This document shows positions 6,872 to 12,918 of a DNA stretch of 18,346 nt, in pieces (position 1 is the first letter of the stretch; each line of letters opens with the position of its first letter). Made by a program: the position numbers and the translations under genes. Source of the stretch: Pseudomonadota bacterium (GTDB lineage: Bacteria > Pseudomonadota > Alphaproteobacteria > Ferrovibrionales > Ferrovibrionaceae); contig JAJYTL010000022.1 of NCBI GenBank assembly GCA_021793055.1, positions 1,055 to 19,400 of the forward strand, in the 5' to 3' direction. The notes under the pieces are model-generated. The model was not told the origin of the DNA, did no database searches, and saw only the letters and a list, made by a program, of their open reading frames with translations.

Positions 6872-6899
6872 GGTCAAGAATTTTCAAAAACCCTTGACC
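6872..6899. promoter_or_regulatory. Inverted repeat between the cold-shock gene and dapB
   Basis: GGTCAAG (6872-6878) and CTTGACC (6893-6899) form a 7-bp inverted repeat with a 14-base A/T-rich centre. Each arm contains TTGACC in outward orientation, like back-to-back -35 boxes, but I find no convincing -10 at 16-18 bases on either side. A divergent operator is possible. The rest of the 320-base gap (6716-7035) holds the two leader hairpins and, before dapB, a GC-rich CCGCCAC/GTGGCGG hairpin near 6970-7005; no gene is seen. Confidence 0.35.
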
Positions 6900-7035
6900 C
6901 TGGAGAGTTCCCGAGAGGAGAGTGCCAAGTTTAAGCTCCGCCCGGCTTTTTTCCATCGTCCCGGGTGGCCGCCACGGCCCGCGCCAGGCCAGCTGGCGGT
7001 GGCGGACGCGGCGTCAACAAACGGCGGAGGGCAAG

Positions 7036-7884
7036 ATGGCGGAAGTGAAAATCGGCGTTCTCGGCGCGGCCGGCCGCATGGGCCAGACCCTGGTCCGTAC
7101 GGTGACCACAACCGAGGGATGCCGTTTGGCCGGCGGCATCGAGCGCCAGGGTTCCGAGGCGCTGGGCCGCGATCTCGGGGAAATCGCCGGCATCGGCGCC
7201 ATCGGGCTCGCCCTTGGCGCCGACGTCGAGGCCTTGGTCGCCGCGTGCGACGCGGTGATCGATTTTACCACGCCGGCAGCCTGCGTCGTCCATGCGGCCC
7301 TGGTTGCCAAGGCCGGCTGCGCCTATGTCCTCGGCACCACTGGCCTGACCGCGCCACATTTTGCCGCGCTTGCCGAGGCGGCGAAGAAATCCGCCATCGT
7401 GCAGAGCCCGAACATGAGCCTCGGCGTCAACCTCCTGATGGCCTTGACGGCGCGCACCGCGGCGGCACTCGGCGAGGACTTCGACATCGAGATCCTCGAA
7501 ATGCACCACCGGCGCAAGGTCGACGCGCCATCGGGCACGGCGCTGGCGCTGGGCGAGGTGGCGGCGCGAGGCCGCGGCCGCGATATCGCCGAAGTCAGCC
7601 AGCGCGCGCGCGACGGCATGACCGGGCCGCGGCGAAGTGGCGATATCGGCTTCGCGGTGTTGCGCGGCGGCAACGTGGTCGGCGACCACACCGTGATTTT
7701 CGCCGCCGATGACGAGCGCATCGAGCTGACGCACAAGGCGGCCGATCGCGCCATCTTCGCCCGCGGCGCGGTCAAGGCCGCGCTCTGGGCCACGGGGCAA
7801 AAGCCCGGCCTCTATGGCATGGCGGACGTGCTCGGGCTCGGCGACGGGTTTCCCGAGCGATCCGGCGATCGGGCGGGCCGCTAA
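7036..7884 (+). CDS. dapB: 4-hydroxy-tetrahydrodipicolinate reductase
   Basis: A 282-residue enzyme that reduces (hydroxy)tetrahydrodipicolinate with NAD(P)H in the diaminopimelate/lysine pathway. The nucleotide-binding loop GVLGAAGRMG is at 7-16, followed by VIDFTTP (74-80), GTTGL (100-104), SPNMSLGVN (124-132) and the catalytic segment EMHHRRKVDAPSGTA (155-169) with the family's His and Lys (His158, Lys161-162 region). The C-terminal domain keeps SGDIGF, GDHTV and the HKAADRAIFARGA helix. Start ATG 7036 follows GGAGGGCAAG. The last dozen residues (FPERSGDRAGR) extend slightly past the usual end. Its TAA (7882-7884) overlaps the stop of the convergent DUF2244 gene. Confidence 0.96.
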   Translation: MAEVKIGVLGAAGRMGQTLVRTVTTTEGCRLAGGIERQGSEALGRDLGEIAGIGAIGLALGADVEALVAACDAVIDFTTPAACVVHAALVAKAGCAYVLGTTGLTAPHFAALAEAAKKSAIVQSPNMSLGVNLLMALTARTAAALGEDFDIEILEMHHRRKVDAPSGTALALGEVAARGRGRDIAEVSQRARDGMTGPRRSGDIGFAVLRGGNVVGDHTVIFAADDERIELTHKAADRAIFARGAVKAALWATGQKPGLYGMADVLGLGDGFPERSGDRAGR

Positions 7885-8387
7885 CCGGGCGCCAGGGCCT
7901 GGTCCGGAAAACCGGATTCGCGGCAGCGCCGCAGCGCGGCCTCGAGAGCGGCGGCGAAGTCGACGCGCTCGGGCGGGCTGAGGAAGGTGCCGAGGGTGAT
8001 CTGGCGGCCGTGCGAGGAGAGGGTGATCTGGCTCTCCGGCACATCGGGGTCGGGCTTGCCCAGTCGCACCCAATAAGGTTGGAAGCGCCAGCTGCGCTCG
8101 ACGCCGCGTGGGTCGATGCGGCGCACCACCAGCTCGGCCTCGGAAAGCTGCACCATCTCGATCATCCGGCCGGCGCGGTAATTGACGCGAAAGGCCAGAA
8201 AAATCAACAGAATGTTGAGCGCGAGAAAGCCCGCGATCGGCCACGCGCCGAGATGCCAGCATTCCAGGCTCATGGCCAGGCTGAGGCCGCAGAGCACGCC
8301 CATGAAGAGGGTAAAGCCATCGCGCCCCAACGAGCGATGCGGCGTCAGTCGGGCGTCGAAACGGAATTCCGCGGTACCGGCAGTCAT
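7881..8387 (-). CDS. DUF2244 membrane protein
   Basis: A 168-residue protein of the DUF2244 family, recognised from the arrangement FRFDARLTPHRSL at the start, two hydrophobic helices at about 21-43 and 47-67, then a soluble part with RFQPYWVRL and ITLSSHGRQITLGTFLSP before a C-terminal helix. The function of the family is unknown. I start at ATG 8387; the open frame extends to 8441 but those residues look non-conserved, and no clear ribosome site marks either start. Genes of this family commonly sit beside nth in alphaproteobacteria, from memory of the clade, and nth is divergent 95 bases away. The TAG (7883-7881) overlaps the dapB stop, so no room for a terminator exists between them. Confidence 0.85.
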   Translation of the reverse strand: MTAGTAEFRFDARLTPHRSLGRDGFTLFMGVLCGLSLAMSLECWHLGAWPIAGFLALNILLIFLAFRVNYRAGRMIEMVQLSEAELVVRRIDPRGVERSWRFQPYWVRLGKPDPDVPESQITLSSHGRQITLGTFLSPPERVDFAAALEAALRRCRESGFPDQALAPG

Positions 8388-8482
8388 GTTGTCAGGATAG
8401 ATTTGTCCGCCGGCAAAGACAATGTGCCGGAATCCGGGCAACGCGCCTTTTCTTGCCCGCGGCTGGGAGCTAGAGTGGCGGC

Positions 8483-9382
8483 ATGAAAAAAGCCGACATC
8501 GAGGAGTTGTTCGCGCGCTTCGCGGCTCGGAGCCCGGCTCCTCGCGGTGAACTGGAATACATCAATCCCTATACCCTTCTCGTTGCGGTCGTGCTGTCGG
8601 CTCAAGCGACCGACAAAGGCGTGAACAAGGCGACGCGCGAGCTGTTCGCCAAGGTCGATCGGCCGCAGGCGATGCTGGCCTTGGGCGAGGCGGCGCTTCG
8701 CCGCCATATCCAGACCATCGGCCTCTACAACAGCAAGGCCAAGAACATCATCCGCCTGAGTGAGATCCTGGCGCGCCAGTACGGCGGCAAGGTGCCGACC
8801 GACCGCGACGCGCTCGAAGCGCTGCCCGGCGTCGGGCGGAAGACCGCAAACGTGGTCCTAAACATCGCCTTCGGCGAGCCCACCATCGCGGTCGATACGC
8901 ACATTTTCCGCGTCGCCAACCGGCTCGGCCTCGCCCGCGGCAAGACCCCGCTTGCGGTCGAGAAGGCGCTCGAGAAAGCGGTGCCCGAAGCCTATCGGCA
9001 GCACGCCCATCATTGGCTGATCCTGCACGGCCGCTACATCTGCACGGCGCGGAAGCCGCGCTGCGAGGAGTGCCTCGTCCGCGATCTCTGCCCCTACGAT
9101 GCCAAGACCGGCGCGGCGTTGGTCGCGCGCGACGGGGCGCGGATCGGTAAGCCGGGAAAGGCTGACGGCCCGGCAAAGGCGGACGGCAAGACCCGGCAAA
9201 AGGCCAAGCCGGGAAGGGCGCCGGGACGAGGGAAATCCCCTCCGAAGGCGGACGGCGAACGGCCCGCGGGCGGCGCGAAGACGCGGCCGGCCGGCGGCGC
9301 CAAGGCCGGCGCCAAGGTTCGGGCTAAGGTTCGGGCTAAGGTTCGGACCAACGCGCAGAACAAGGCGCCGGCCTCCAACTGA
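8483..9382 (+). CDS. nth: Endonuclease III with an extended basic C-terminal tail
   Basis: A DNA glycosylase/AP lyase that removes oxidised pyrimidines in base-excision repair. The helix-hairpin-helix LPGVGRKTA carries catalytic Lys120, VDTH carries Asp138, and Cys187, Cys194, Cys197 and Cys203 (C-X6-C-X2-C-X5-C) bind the [4Fe-4S] cluster; these positions equal those of the 211-residue E. coli enzyme. The protein is 299 residues long, however: residues 210-299 form a low-complexity tail rich in Lys, Arg, Ala, Gly and Pro that ends with three AKVR units. The core needs no such tail; it may add DNA affinity. ATG 8483 has only a weak ribosome site (GAGTGG). The gene is divergent from DUF2244 and converges on the lipoprotein gene 40 bases away. 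Confidence 0.95.
   Translation: MKKADIEELFARFAARSPAPRGELEYINPYTLLVAVVLSAQATDKGVNKATRELFAKVDRPQAMLALGEAALRRHIQTIGLYNSKAKNIIRLSEILARQYGGKVPTDRDALEALPGVGRKTANVVLNIAFGEPTIAVDTHIFRVANRLGLARGKTPLAVEKALEKAVPEAYRQHAHHWLILHGRYICTARKPRCEECLVRDLCPYDAKTGAALVARDGARIGKPGKADGPAKADGKTRQKAKPGRAPGRGKSPPKADGERPAGGAKTRPAGGAKAGAKVRAKVRAKVRTNAQNKAPASN
9311..9346 (+). repeat. Three tandem 12-bp repeats inside nth
   Basis: The unit GCYAAGGTTCGG occurs three times in direct succession (9311-9322, 9323-9334, 9335-9346), with one C/T difference in the first copy, and encodes AKVR three times. Being a multiple of three, changes in copy number would keep the frame. Confidence 0.9.
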
Positions 9383-9422
9383 TCGGCGCGCCGGCCTGAT
9401 CGAATCGCCGGATCGAGAGGCG

Positions 9423-10001
9423 TCAGCTCACGTTGCCGGATTTGTGCCGGCGCACGAACCGGTCGATGCAGGGCGGCGTCGGCTCGCGCGCCGCGGTCGC
9501 CGGGTCGCGCGATTCGACATAGCGAACCCGCGAGCGGCCGGTGTCGCGACGGTTGCGATAGAGGAAGACGTAAAGCACGCAGTCGTCGCTGGCGTATTGC
9601 CAGACCTGGGCCGGCGGCTCGTGGCGGAGAAGCGTCGGCTGGCCGAGAAGCGAGGAAATCTCCTTGGCGCGCATGCCGATCAGCTTCGGTGCGGCGCGTT
9701 TCGCCTCGCGCGGCGCGTTCAGGGCGCTGCGCTGCGGGTTCCTTGCGGCCTTGCCGGGCGAGGGGTTTTGCGCGGATTGGACCGGATTCGACGGTGAGGC
9801 CGCGCCCTTCGGCACCGGCCAGTCGCCGTTGAAGTTGCGCGGCGGGACGATGAAGTTGCTGCCGAGCCGGCCGGGCATGTTGACGGCGAACTCGTCTCCC
9901 TTCGCCGGCATGCCGCCGCAACCGGCGAGCGCTAGCAGCGCGGAAAAACAAAGCAAACCGGCAACCAGACGGGCGGGTCTTGCAGGTCTCGCTCGCCTCA
10001 T
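9423..10001 (-). CDS. Putative outer-membrane lipoprotein, SmpA/OmlA-like C-terminus
   Basis: A 192-residue protein with an N-terminal Arg-rich region, a hydrophobic core and the lipobox LAGC with Cys28 as the acylation site, followed by GG and so probably sorted to the outer membrane. A Pro/Ala/Asn-rich linker (about 50-105) leads to a conserved-looking domain with MRAKEISSLLGQPTLLR and VWQYASDDCVLYVFLY, the pattern of BamE/SmpA-like small lipoprotein domains common in alphaproteobacteria; the exact family is not proven. ATG 10001 overlaps the TGA of the bactofilin gene as ATGA, so the two are translated as a coupled pair. The frame extends upstream to 10139 within the bactofilin gene, but those residues are a shadow. 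Confidence 0.8.
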   Translation of the reverse strand: MRRARPARPARLVAGLLCFSALLALAGCGGMPAKGDEFAVNMPGRLGSNFIVPPRNFNGDWPVPKGAASPSNPVQSAQNPSPGKAARNPQRSALNAPREAKRAAPKLIGMRAKEISSLLGQPTLLRHEPPAQVWQYASDDCVLYVFLYRNRRDTGRSRVRYVESRDPATAAREPTPPCIDRFVRRHKSGNVS

Positions 10002-10666
10002 ACGTCGCTTTGGACCGACGGTGCCGCCGTGGCCGGCATCTTCACCGGCGATTCGAGCGCGGGCTGTCCACGTTCCCCCCCATAGCCATCCGGCGAGCGC
10101 GGGCCGGCTTCGACTTGGCCGACGATTTGCCCACCGCATTCGATTTCCAGCTGTCCGTAACGAAGCTCGCCGGAGATTTTGCCCGCTGATCGTACCATTA
10201 ATCGGCCGTGCACGGTAAGCTTACCTTCGAAGCGGCCGCGAATATCTGCGTCCCTCACCTCGGCGGCGCCCTTGAACAGGCCGGTCTCGCCGATTTCGAT
10301 CGCCTCGCAGTCCTTCAACGACGCCTCGACCTGTCCTTCCACGACAAGCCGGTCGCAAGCCGTGATCTCGCCATTCAAGCCGATCTCGCGGCCGACGAAA
10401 AGAGTCTTCGGGTCGGGACCCTCGCCGCTGCGCGCGCCAAGACCGAGGCGGGCCATCTGGGCCTCGCTGGCGCGACGTCCGGTGTCGGGGCGGTAAGCTT
10501 TCGCGATGTCGGAAATGGGCATGGGGGTCCCCTGTATATGGGAAGAATGGGCCGCGGGCCTTGCCGCCGATCCCGGTTCCGGCGGCACCGACGCAGGCAC
10601 CGGCTCGGCGGCGGTCGGTGGGATCGGCGATGCCGCCGCCTTGGCTTTCCTGCGGCTGAACAACAT
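9998..10666 (-). CDS. Bactofilin (polymer-forming cytoskeletal protein)
   Basis: A 222-residue bactofilin. After MLFSRRKAKAA and a Pro/Ala-rich disordered N-terminus of about 95 residues comes the beta-helix core, seen as short Gly-punctuated repeats: VGREIGLNGEI, LVVEGQVEASL, IEIGETGLFKGA, ADIRGRFEGKL, MVRSAGKISGEL, LEIECGGQIVGQV. A Pro/Ala-rich end follows. Bactofilins polymerise without nucleotide at the inner membrane and scaffold cell-wall or stalk synthesis. I start at ATG 10666 because an MLFSRRK beginning is typical, but it has little ribosome site; ATG 10522 (MPISDIAKAYR) follows AGGGGA and would give 174 residues. It is upstream of and coupled to the lipoprotein gene. Confidence 0.88.
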   Translation of the reverse strand: MLFSRRKAKAAASPIPPTAAEPVPASVPPEPGSAARPAAHSSHIQGTPMPISDIAKAYRPDTGRRASEAQMARLGLGARSGEGPDPKTLFVGREIGLNGEITACDRLVVEGQVEASLKDCEAIEIGETGLFKGAAEVRDADIRGRFEGKLTVHGRLMVRSAGKISGELRYGQLEIECGGQIVGQVEAGPRSPDGYGGERGQPALESPVKMPATAAPSVQSDV

Positions 10667-10742
10667 GGTCGTGTGCGCGCCCCGCGTTCGAAAGACCGGC
10701 GGTCGGACGCATTCCGGCCGCTCGCGTCGCTTCGATCCCGGC

Positions 10743-10771
10743 GTTAATGTCGACGATCGATCGACGTTAAC
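10743..10771. promoter_or_regulatory. 29-bp dyad between bactofilin and kinase genes
   Basis: Arms GTTAATGTCGA (10743-10753) and TCGACGTTAAC (10761-10771) are complementary except for one T-G pair, around a 7-base centre. It lies 77 bases upstream of the bactofilin start and about 55 bases before the -35 of the kinase promoter. A perfect 12-bp palindrome TTGCGCGCGCAA follows at 10789-10800. Operator role is inferred; the rest of the 285-base gap holds the kinase promoter and no gene. Confidence 0.4.
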
Positions 10772-10824
10772 CATCCTACACGTTGGCTTTGCGCGCGCAA
10801 TCCGGCGCCGCCGAGGCCTCGATC

Positions 10825-10852
10825 TTGTCACAAGACGTGAGGTCCCTATACT
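10825..10852 (+). promoter_or_regulatory. Sigma70-type promoter of the PfkB kinase gene
   Basis: TTGTCA (10825-10830), a 16-base spacer and TATACT (10847-10852): five of six matches to each consensus box. Transcription would begin near 10859, leaving a leader of about 93 bases. The -35 is part of the near-palindrome CTTGTCACAAG. This is the best promoter in the window. Confidence 0.65.
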
Positions 10853-10951
10853 CGCCGGCGACACGGGCCGCCGGCCGCAAGCTATGCGGCGCGTTCGCGC
10901 GCCGGCGCAAAACGTAACGAGCAAAACGCAACGAGCAGGAAGGGGATCGAT

Positions 10952-11938
10952 GTGACGTCACGGCAAACCCAGGTGGATATTCTCGGCTTCGGTCACGCGA
11001 TCGTCGATATTCTGGTCGAGCGCGACGAGACATTCCTGCAGCGCCACGGGCTTGCCAAAGGCTCGATGACCCTGGTCGACGAACATCGGGCGGAACGTCT
11101 GTTCGAGGAAATCGCCGCGGGCAGCCTGCGCCGCTCCGGCGGCTCCGCCGCCAACACCATTGCCGGCGTCGCCTCGCTTGGCGGCCGCGGCGGTTTCGTC
11201 GGCAAGGTCGGCGGCGACGATCTCGGCCACCACTTCCGCCGCGACATCGAAAGCCTCGGCGTGGTCTTCGCCGAACATGCGCCGGATTCGGTGCCGACGG
11301 GAAAATGCGTCGTGTTGGTGACAAGCGACGCGCAGCGCACCATGGCGACGTTTCTCGGTGCCGGCGCCAAGCTCGCCCCGAGCGATGTCCCGGCGCCGCT
11401 CGTCGCCGGCGCCAAGGTGGTCTATCTCGAAGGTTACCTCTGGGACCCACCGTCGGGGCGCGAGGCCTGCCGGCAGGCAGCGAAGCTCGCGCACGAGGCC
11501 GGCAACAAGGTCGCGCTGACGCTGTCTGATCCGTTCTGCGTCGAGCGCCACCGCCAGGCCTTCCGCGAGTTCCTGAAACATGGCGTCGACATTCTCTTCG
11601 CCAACGAGGTGGAGATCATGTCGCTGTTCGAGACCGATGATTTCGACGCCGCCGTCGCGGCGGCGCGCGATCTCGGCAAGCTCTGTGCCCTCACCCGCTC
11701 GAGCCAGGGCTCGGTGGTGGTCTCGGGACACGAAATCCATACCGTCGCGGCCAAGCCGGCCCGCGTCGTCGATACCACCGGCGCCGGCGATCTTTACGCC
11801 GCCGGCTTTCTCTATGGCCTGACCCAAGGCCGCGATCTCAAGGCCTGCGGCGAGATCGGCAGCCTTTGCGCGGCCGAGATCATCGGCCATTTCGGCGCCC
11901 GGCCCGAAGTCGAATTGGCCGGGTTGCTGGCGCGCTGA
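10952..11938 (+). CDS. PfkB-family carbohydrate/nucleoside kinase, adenosine-kinase-like
   Basis: A 328-residue ribokinase-fold enzyme. PfkB signature 1 is at 63-78 (GGSAANTIAGVASLGG) and signature 2 at 274-289 (DTTGAGDLYAAGFLYG) with catalytic base Asp280. ANEVE (218-222) is the usual region before the ATP site. The DILGFGHAIVDIL beginning and SAANT motif resemble the adenosine-kinase subgroup; guanosine or sugar kinase cannot be excluded. The start is GTG 10952 after AGGAAGGGG; the ATG two bases earlier (10950) is followed at once by TGA, so it cannot begin this protein. A strong promoter lies upstream. The gene converges on the DUF423 gene with a 19-base gap. Confidence 0.88.
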   Translation: MTSRQTQVDILGFGHAIVDILVERDETFLQRHGLAKGSMTLVDEHRAERLFEEIAAGSLRRSGGSAANTIAGVASLGGRGGFVGKVGGDDLGHHFRRDIESLGVVFAEHAPDSVPTGKCVVLVTSDAQRTMATFLGAGAKLAPSDVPAPLVAGAKVVYLEGYLWDPPSGREACRQAAKLAHEAGNKVALTLSDPFCVERHRQAFREFLKHGVDILFANEVEIMSLFETDDFDAAVAAARDLGKLCALTRSSQGSVVVSGHEIHTVAAKPARVVDTTGAGDLYAAGFLYGLTQGRDLKACGEIGSLCAAEIIGHFGARPEVELAGLLAR

Positions 11939-11957
11939 AGCTGGCCGCGCGGCGTCA

Positions 11958-12338
11958 CTAGCCGCGGCGCGCCGGCCAGGGCCGTAGGGCGCTGACGCCG
12001 ACGAGCAGCCAACCGGCGAGGAAGGCGGAGCCGCCGACCGGCACCAAGGGCAGGACGGCGGTGACCTGGGCGAAGCCGATCAGATAAAGCCCGCCGGAGA
12101 ACAGAATCGTGCCGAGCAGAAACGCGGCCCCGGCGGCGTGACTGAGTGCCCCGGGCCTGGCCGAGGCCAGCCAGGCGACGCCGAAAAGCGCCAGGGCGTG
12201 ATAGATTTCATAGCGTTGCCCGGTCTCGACCAGGGCGAGGCGCGGCGCCGGAAGCGGCATCGCCGCATGGGCGGTGGCGGCGCCGACGGCGACCGCGCAA
12301 AGGCCGTTCACCGCCGCCGTGAATAACCAGAAGCGCAT
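11958..12338 (-). CDS. DUF423 small membrane protein
   Basis: A 126-residue protein with four hydrophobic helices, matching the DUF423 (YwdK/YgdD-like) family in size and in landmarks: the ATAHAA segment after helix 1, YEIYHALALFGVAWL in helix 2, and LFSGGLYLIGF with LPLVPVGGSAFLAGWL in helices 3 and 4. Function unknown. ATG 12338 (MRFWLFTAAVN) is chosen since it begins helix 1; GGGGGAG stands about 12 bases upstream. The frame runs on to 12557 over non-conserved Arg-rich sequence that I exclude. It is divergent from the MctP operon. Confidence 0.88.
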   Translation of the reverse strand: MRFWLFTAAVNGLCAVAVGAATAHAAMPLPAPRLALVETGQRYEIYHALALFGVAWLASARPGALSHAAGAAFLLGTILFSGGLYLIGFAQVTAVLPLVPVGGSAFLAGWLLVGVSALRPWPARRG

Positions 12339-12418
12339 TGTTGCCGATCTCCCCCGCCGCCGATCCCGCGGCTCGATTTCGACCCGTTCCAAGGGCGGAC
12401 GATAGCGATAAATTTGCC

Positions 12419-12447
12419 TTGACCCAAGCGCCGATATCGGCGCATTT
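12419..12447 (+). promoter_or_regulatory. Promoter-like box with a perfect 16-bp palindrome
   Basis: TTGACC (12419-12424) is followed after 17 bases by GCATTT (12442-12447), a weak -10. The palindrome GCGCCGATATCGGCGC (12428-12443) fills the spacer, a position where repressors or MerR-type regulators bind. It points toward the DUF3311-mctP genes and also lies 90 bases before the divergent DUF423 start. Confidence 0.4.
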
Positions 12448-12449
12448 CT

Positions 12450-12551
12450 GCCGCTGAAGCGGCGCGGCCGTTCCGCCGCCCCGAGCCCCCGGACGAACAT
12501 CGGGGGCCGCGGCGGGACGGCAGCGACGCCCCGGCGCAAAGCCGGTCTTTT
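12450..12551 (+). ncRNA. Candidate structured leader or small RNA before the MctP operon
   Basis: Three stem-loops in a row: GCCGC (12450-12454) / GCGGC (12459-12463) with a TGAA loop; a long stem of 13 pairs (12467-12479 with 12509-12521, one G-T) capped by a 7-bp stem GCCCCCG / CGGGGGC (12485-12491, 12501-12507); and CCGGC / GCCGG (12531-12535, 12541-12545) followed by TCTTTT (12546-12551), a short terminator-like unit. About 115 bases later DUF3311 begins. This could be a roughly 100-base RNA with its own terminator or an attenuated leader. No known RNA family recognised; GC-rich DNA forms hairpins by chance, so this is tentative. Confidence 0.35.
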
Positions 12552-12665
12552 GATCATTGTTGGTTGCCCTTACGCCGGCTCGATCGGCGGCGCGCGACGT
12601 GCGGCCGCCGCGACGGCGCGGGTCGCGGGTGCTGAGGTTGGCGCCCGAAAAGCTGGAGGTTTCGG

Positions 12666-12869
12666 ATGAGCCAAAACGAGGGGCGTCGCAGGGGCAGCAA
12701 GCTCTGGTATCTCGTCTTGCTGATCCCGTTCGTCTTCACCCTATGGGTGCCGTCGTACAATTTCGCTGAGCCGACGTTCGGCGGCTTTCCGTTCTTCTAC
12801 TGGTACCAGATGCTGTGGATCCTGATCACCGCGGTGCTGACCGGGATCGTCTATTTCCTGACGGAATAG
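12666..12869 (+). CDS. DUF3311 small membrane protein, partner of MctP
   Basis: A 67-residue protein with two membrane helices (about 14-30 and 46-64) joined by a short aromatic loop with the FFYWYQM motif. Size, sequence style and position immediately before a sodium:solute symporter identify the DUF3311 family, whose members usually accompany MctP-like permeases, much as small DUF485 proteins accompany ActP. It probably helps assembly or function of the symporter; this is inferred from context. ATG 12666 follows GGAGG by 7 bases. The symporter begins 49 bases after its stop. Confidence 0.88.
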   Translation: MSQNEGRRRGSKLWYLVLLIPFVFTLWVPSYNFAEPTFGGFPFFYWYQMLWILITAVLTGIVYFLTE

Positions 12870-12918
12870 GCGCCGCGCTTGCGGCAGGCAAAGGCATGAA
12901 CGGCAACAAACGCGGGGA

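Larger units (their letters stand above)
12339..12665. other. Intergenic region between DUF423 and the MctP operon, no protein gene
   Basis: The 327 bases hold a promoter-like TTGACC with a 16-bp palindrome, a string of hairpins ending in a T run (listed separately), and a final GC-rich stretch (12575-12655) before the DUF3311 ribosome site GGAGG. Frames crossing it are Arg/Pro-rich extensions of the flanking genes and are not credible as protein. Confidence 0.6.

Noticed and set aside
6960..7035. A lysine riboswitch before dapB
   Set aside because: The leader is far too short for that aptamer and none of its conserved parts is seen; only a GC-rich hairpin is present.
6931..8262. A 443-codon minus-strand frame over dapB
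   Set aside because: Shadow of dapB, whose catalytic and nucleotide-binding motifs are intact on the plus strand.
10743..10771. A CtrA binding site in the TTAA-ended dyad
   Set aside because: The two TTAA elements are too far apart for the TTAA-N7-TTAA consensus.
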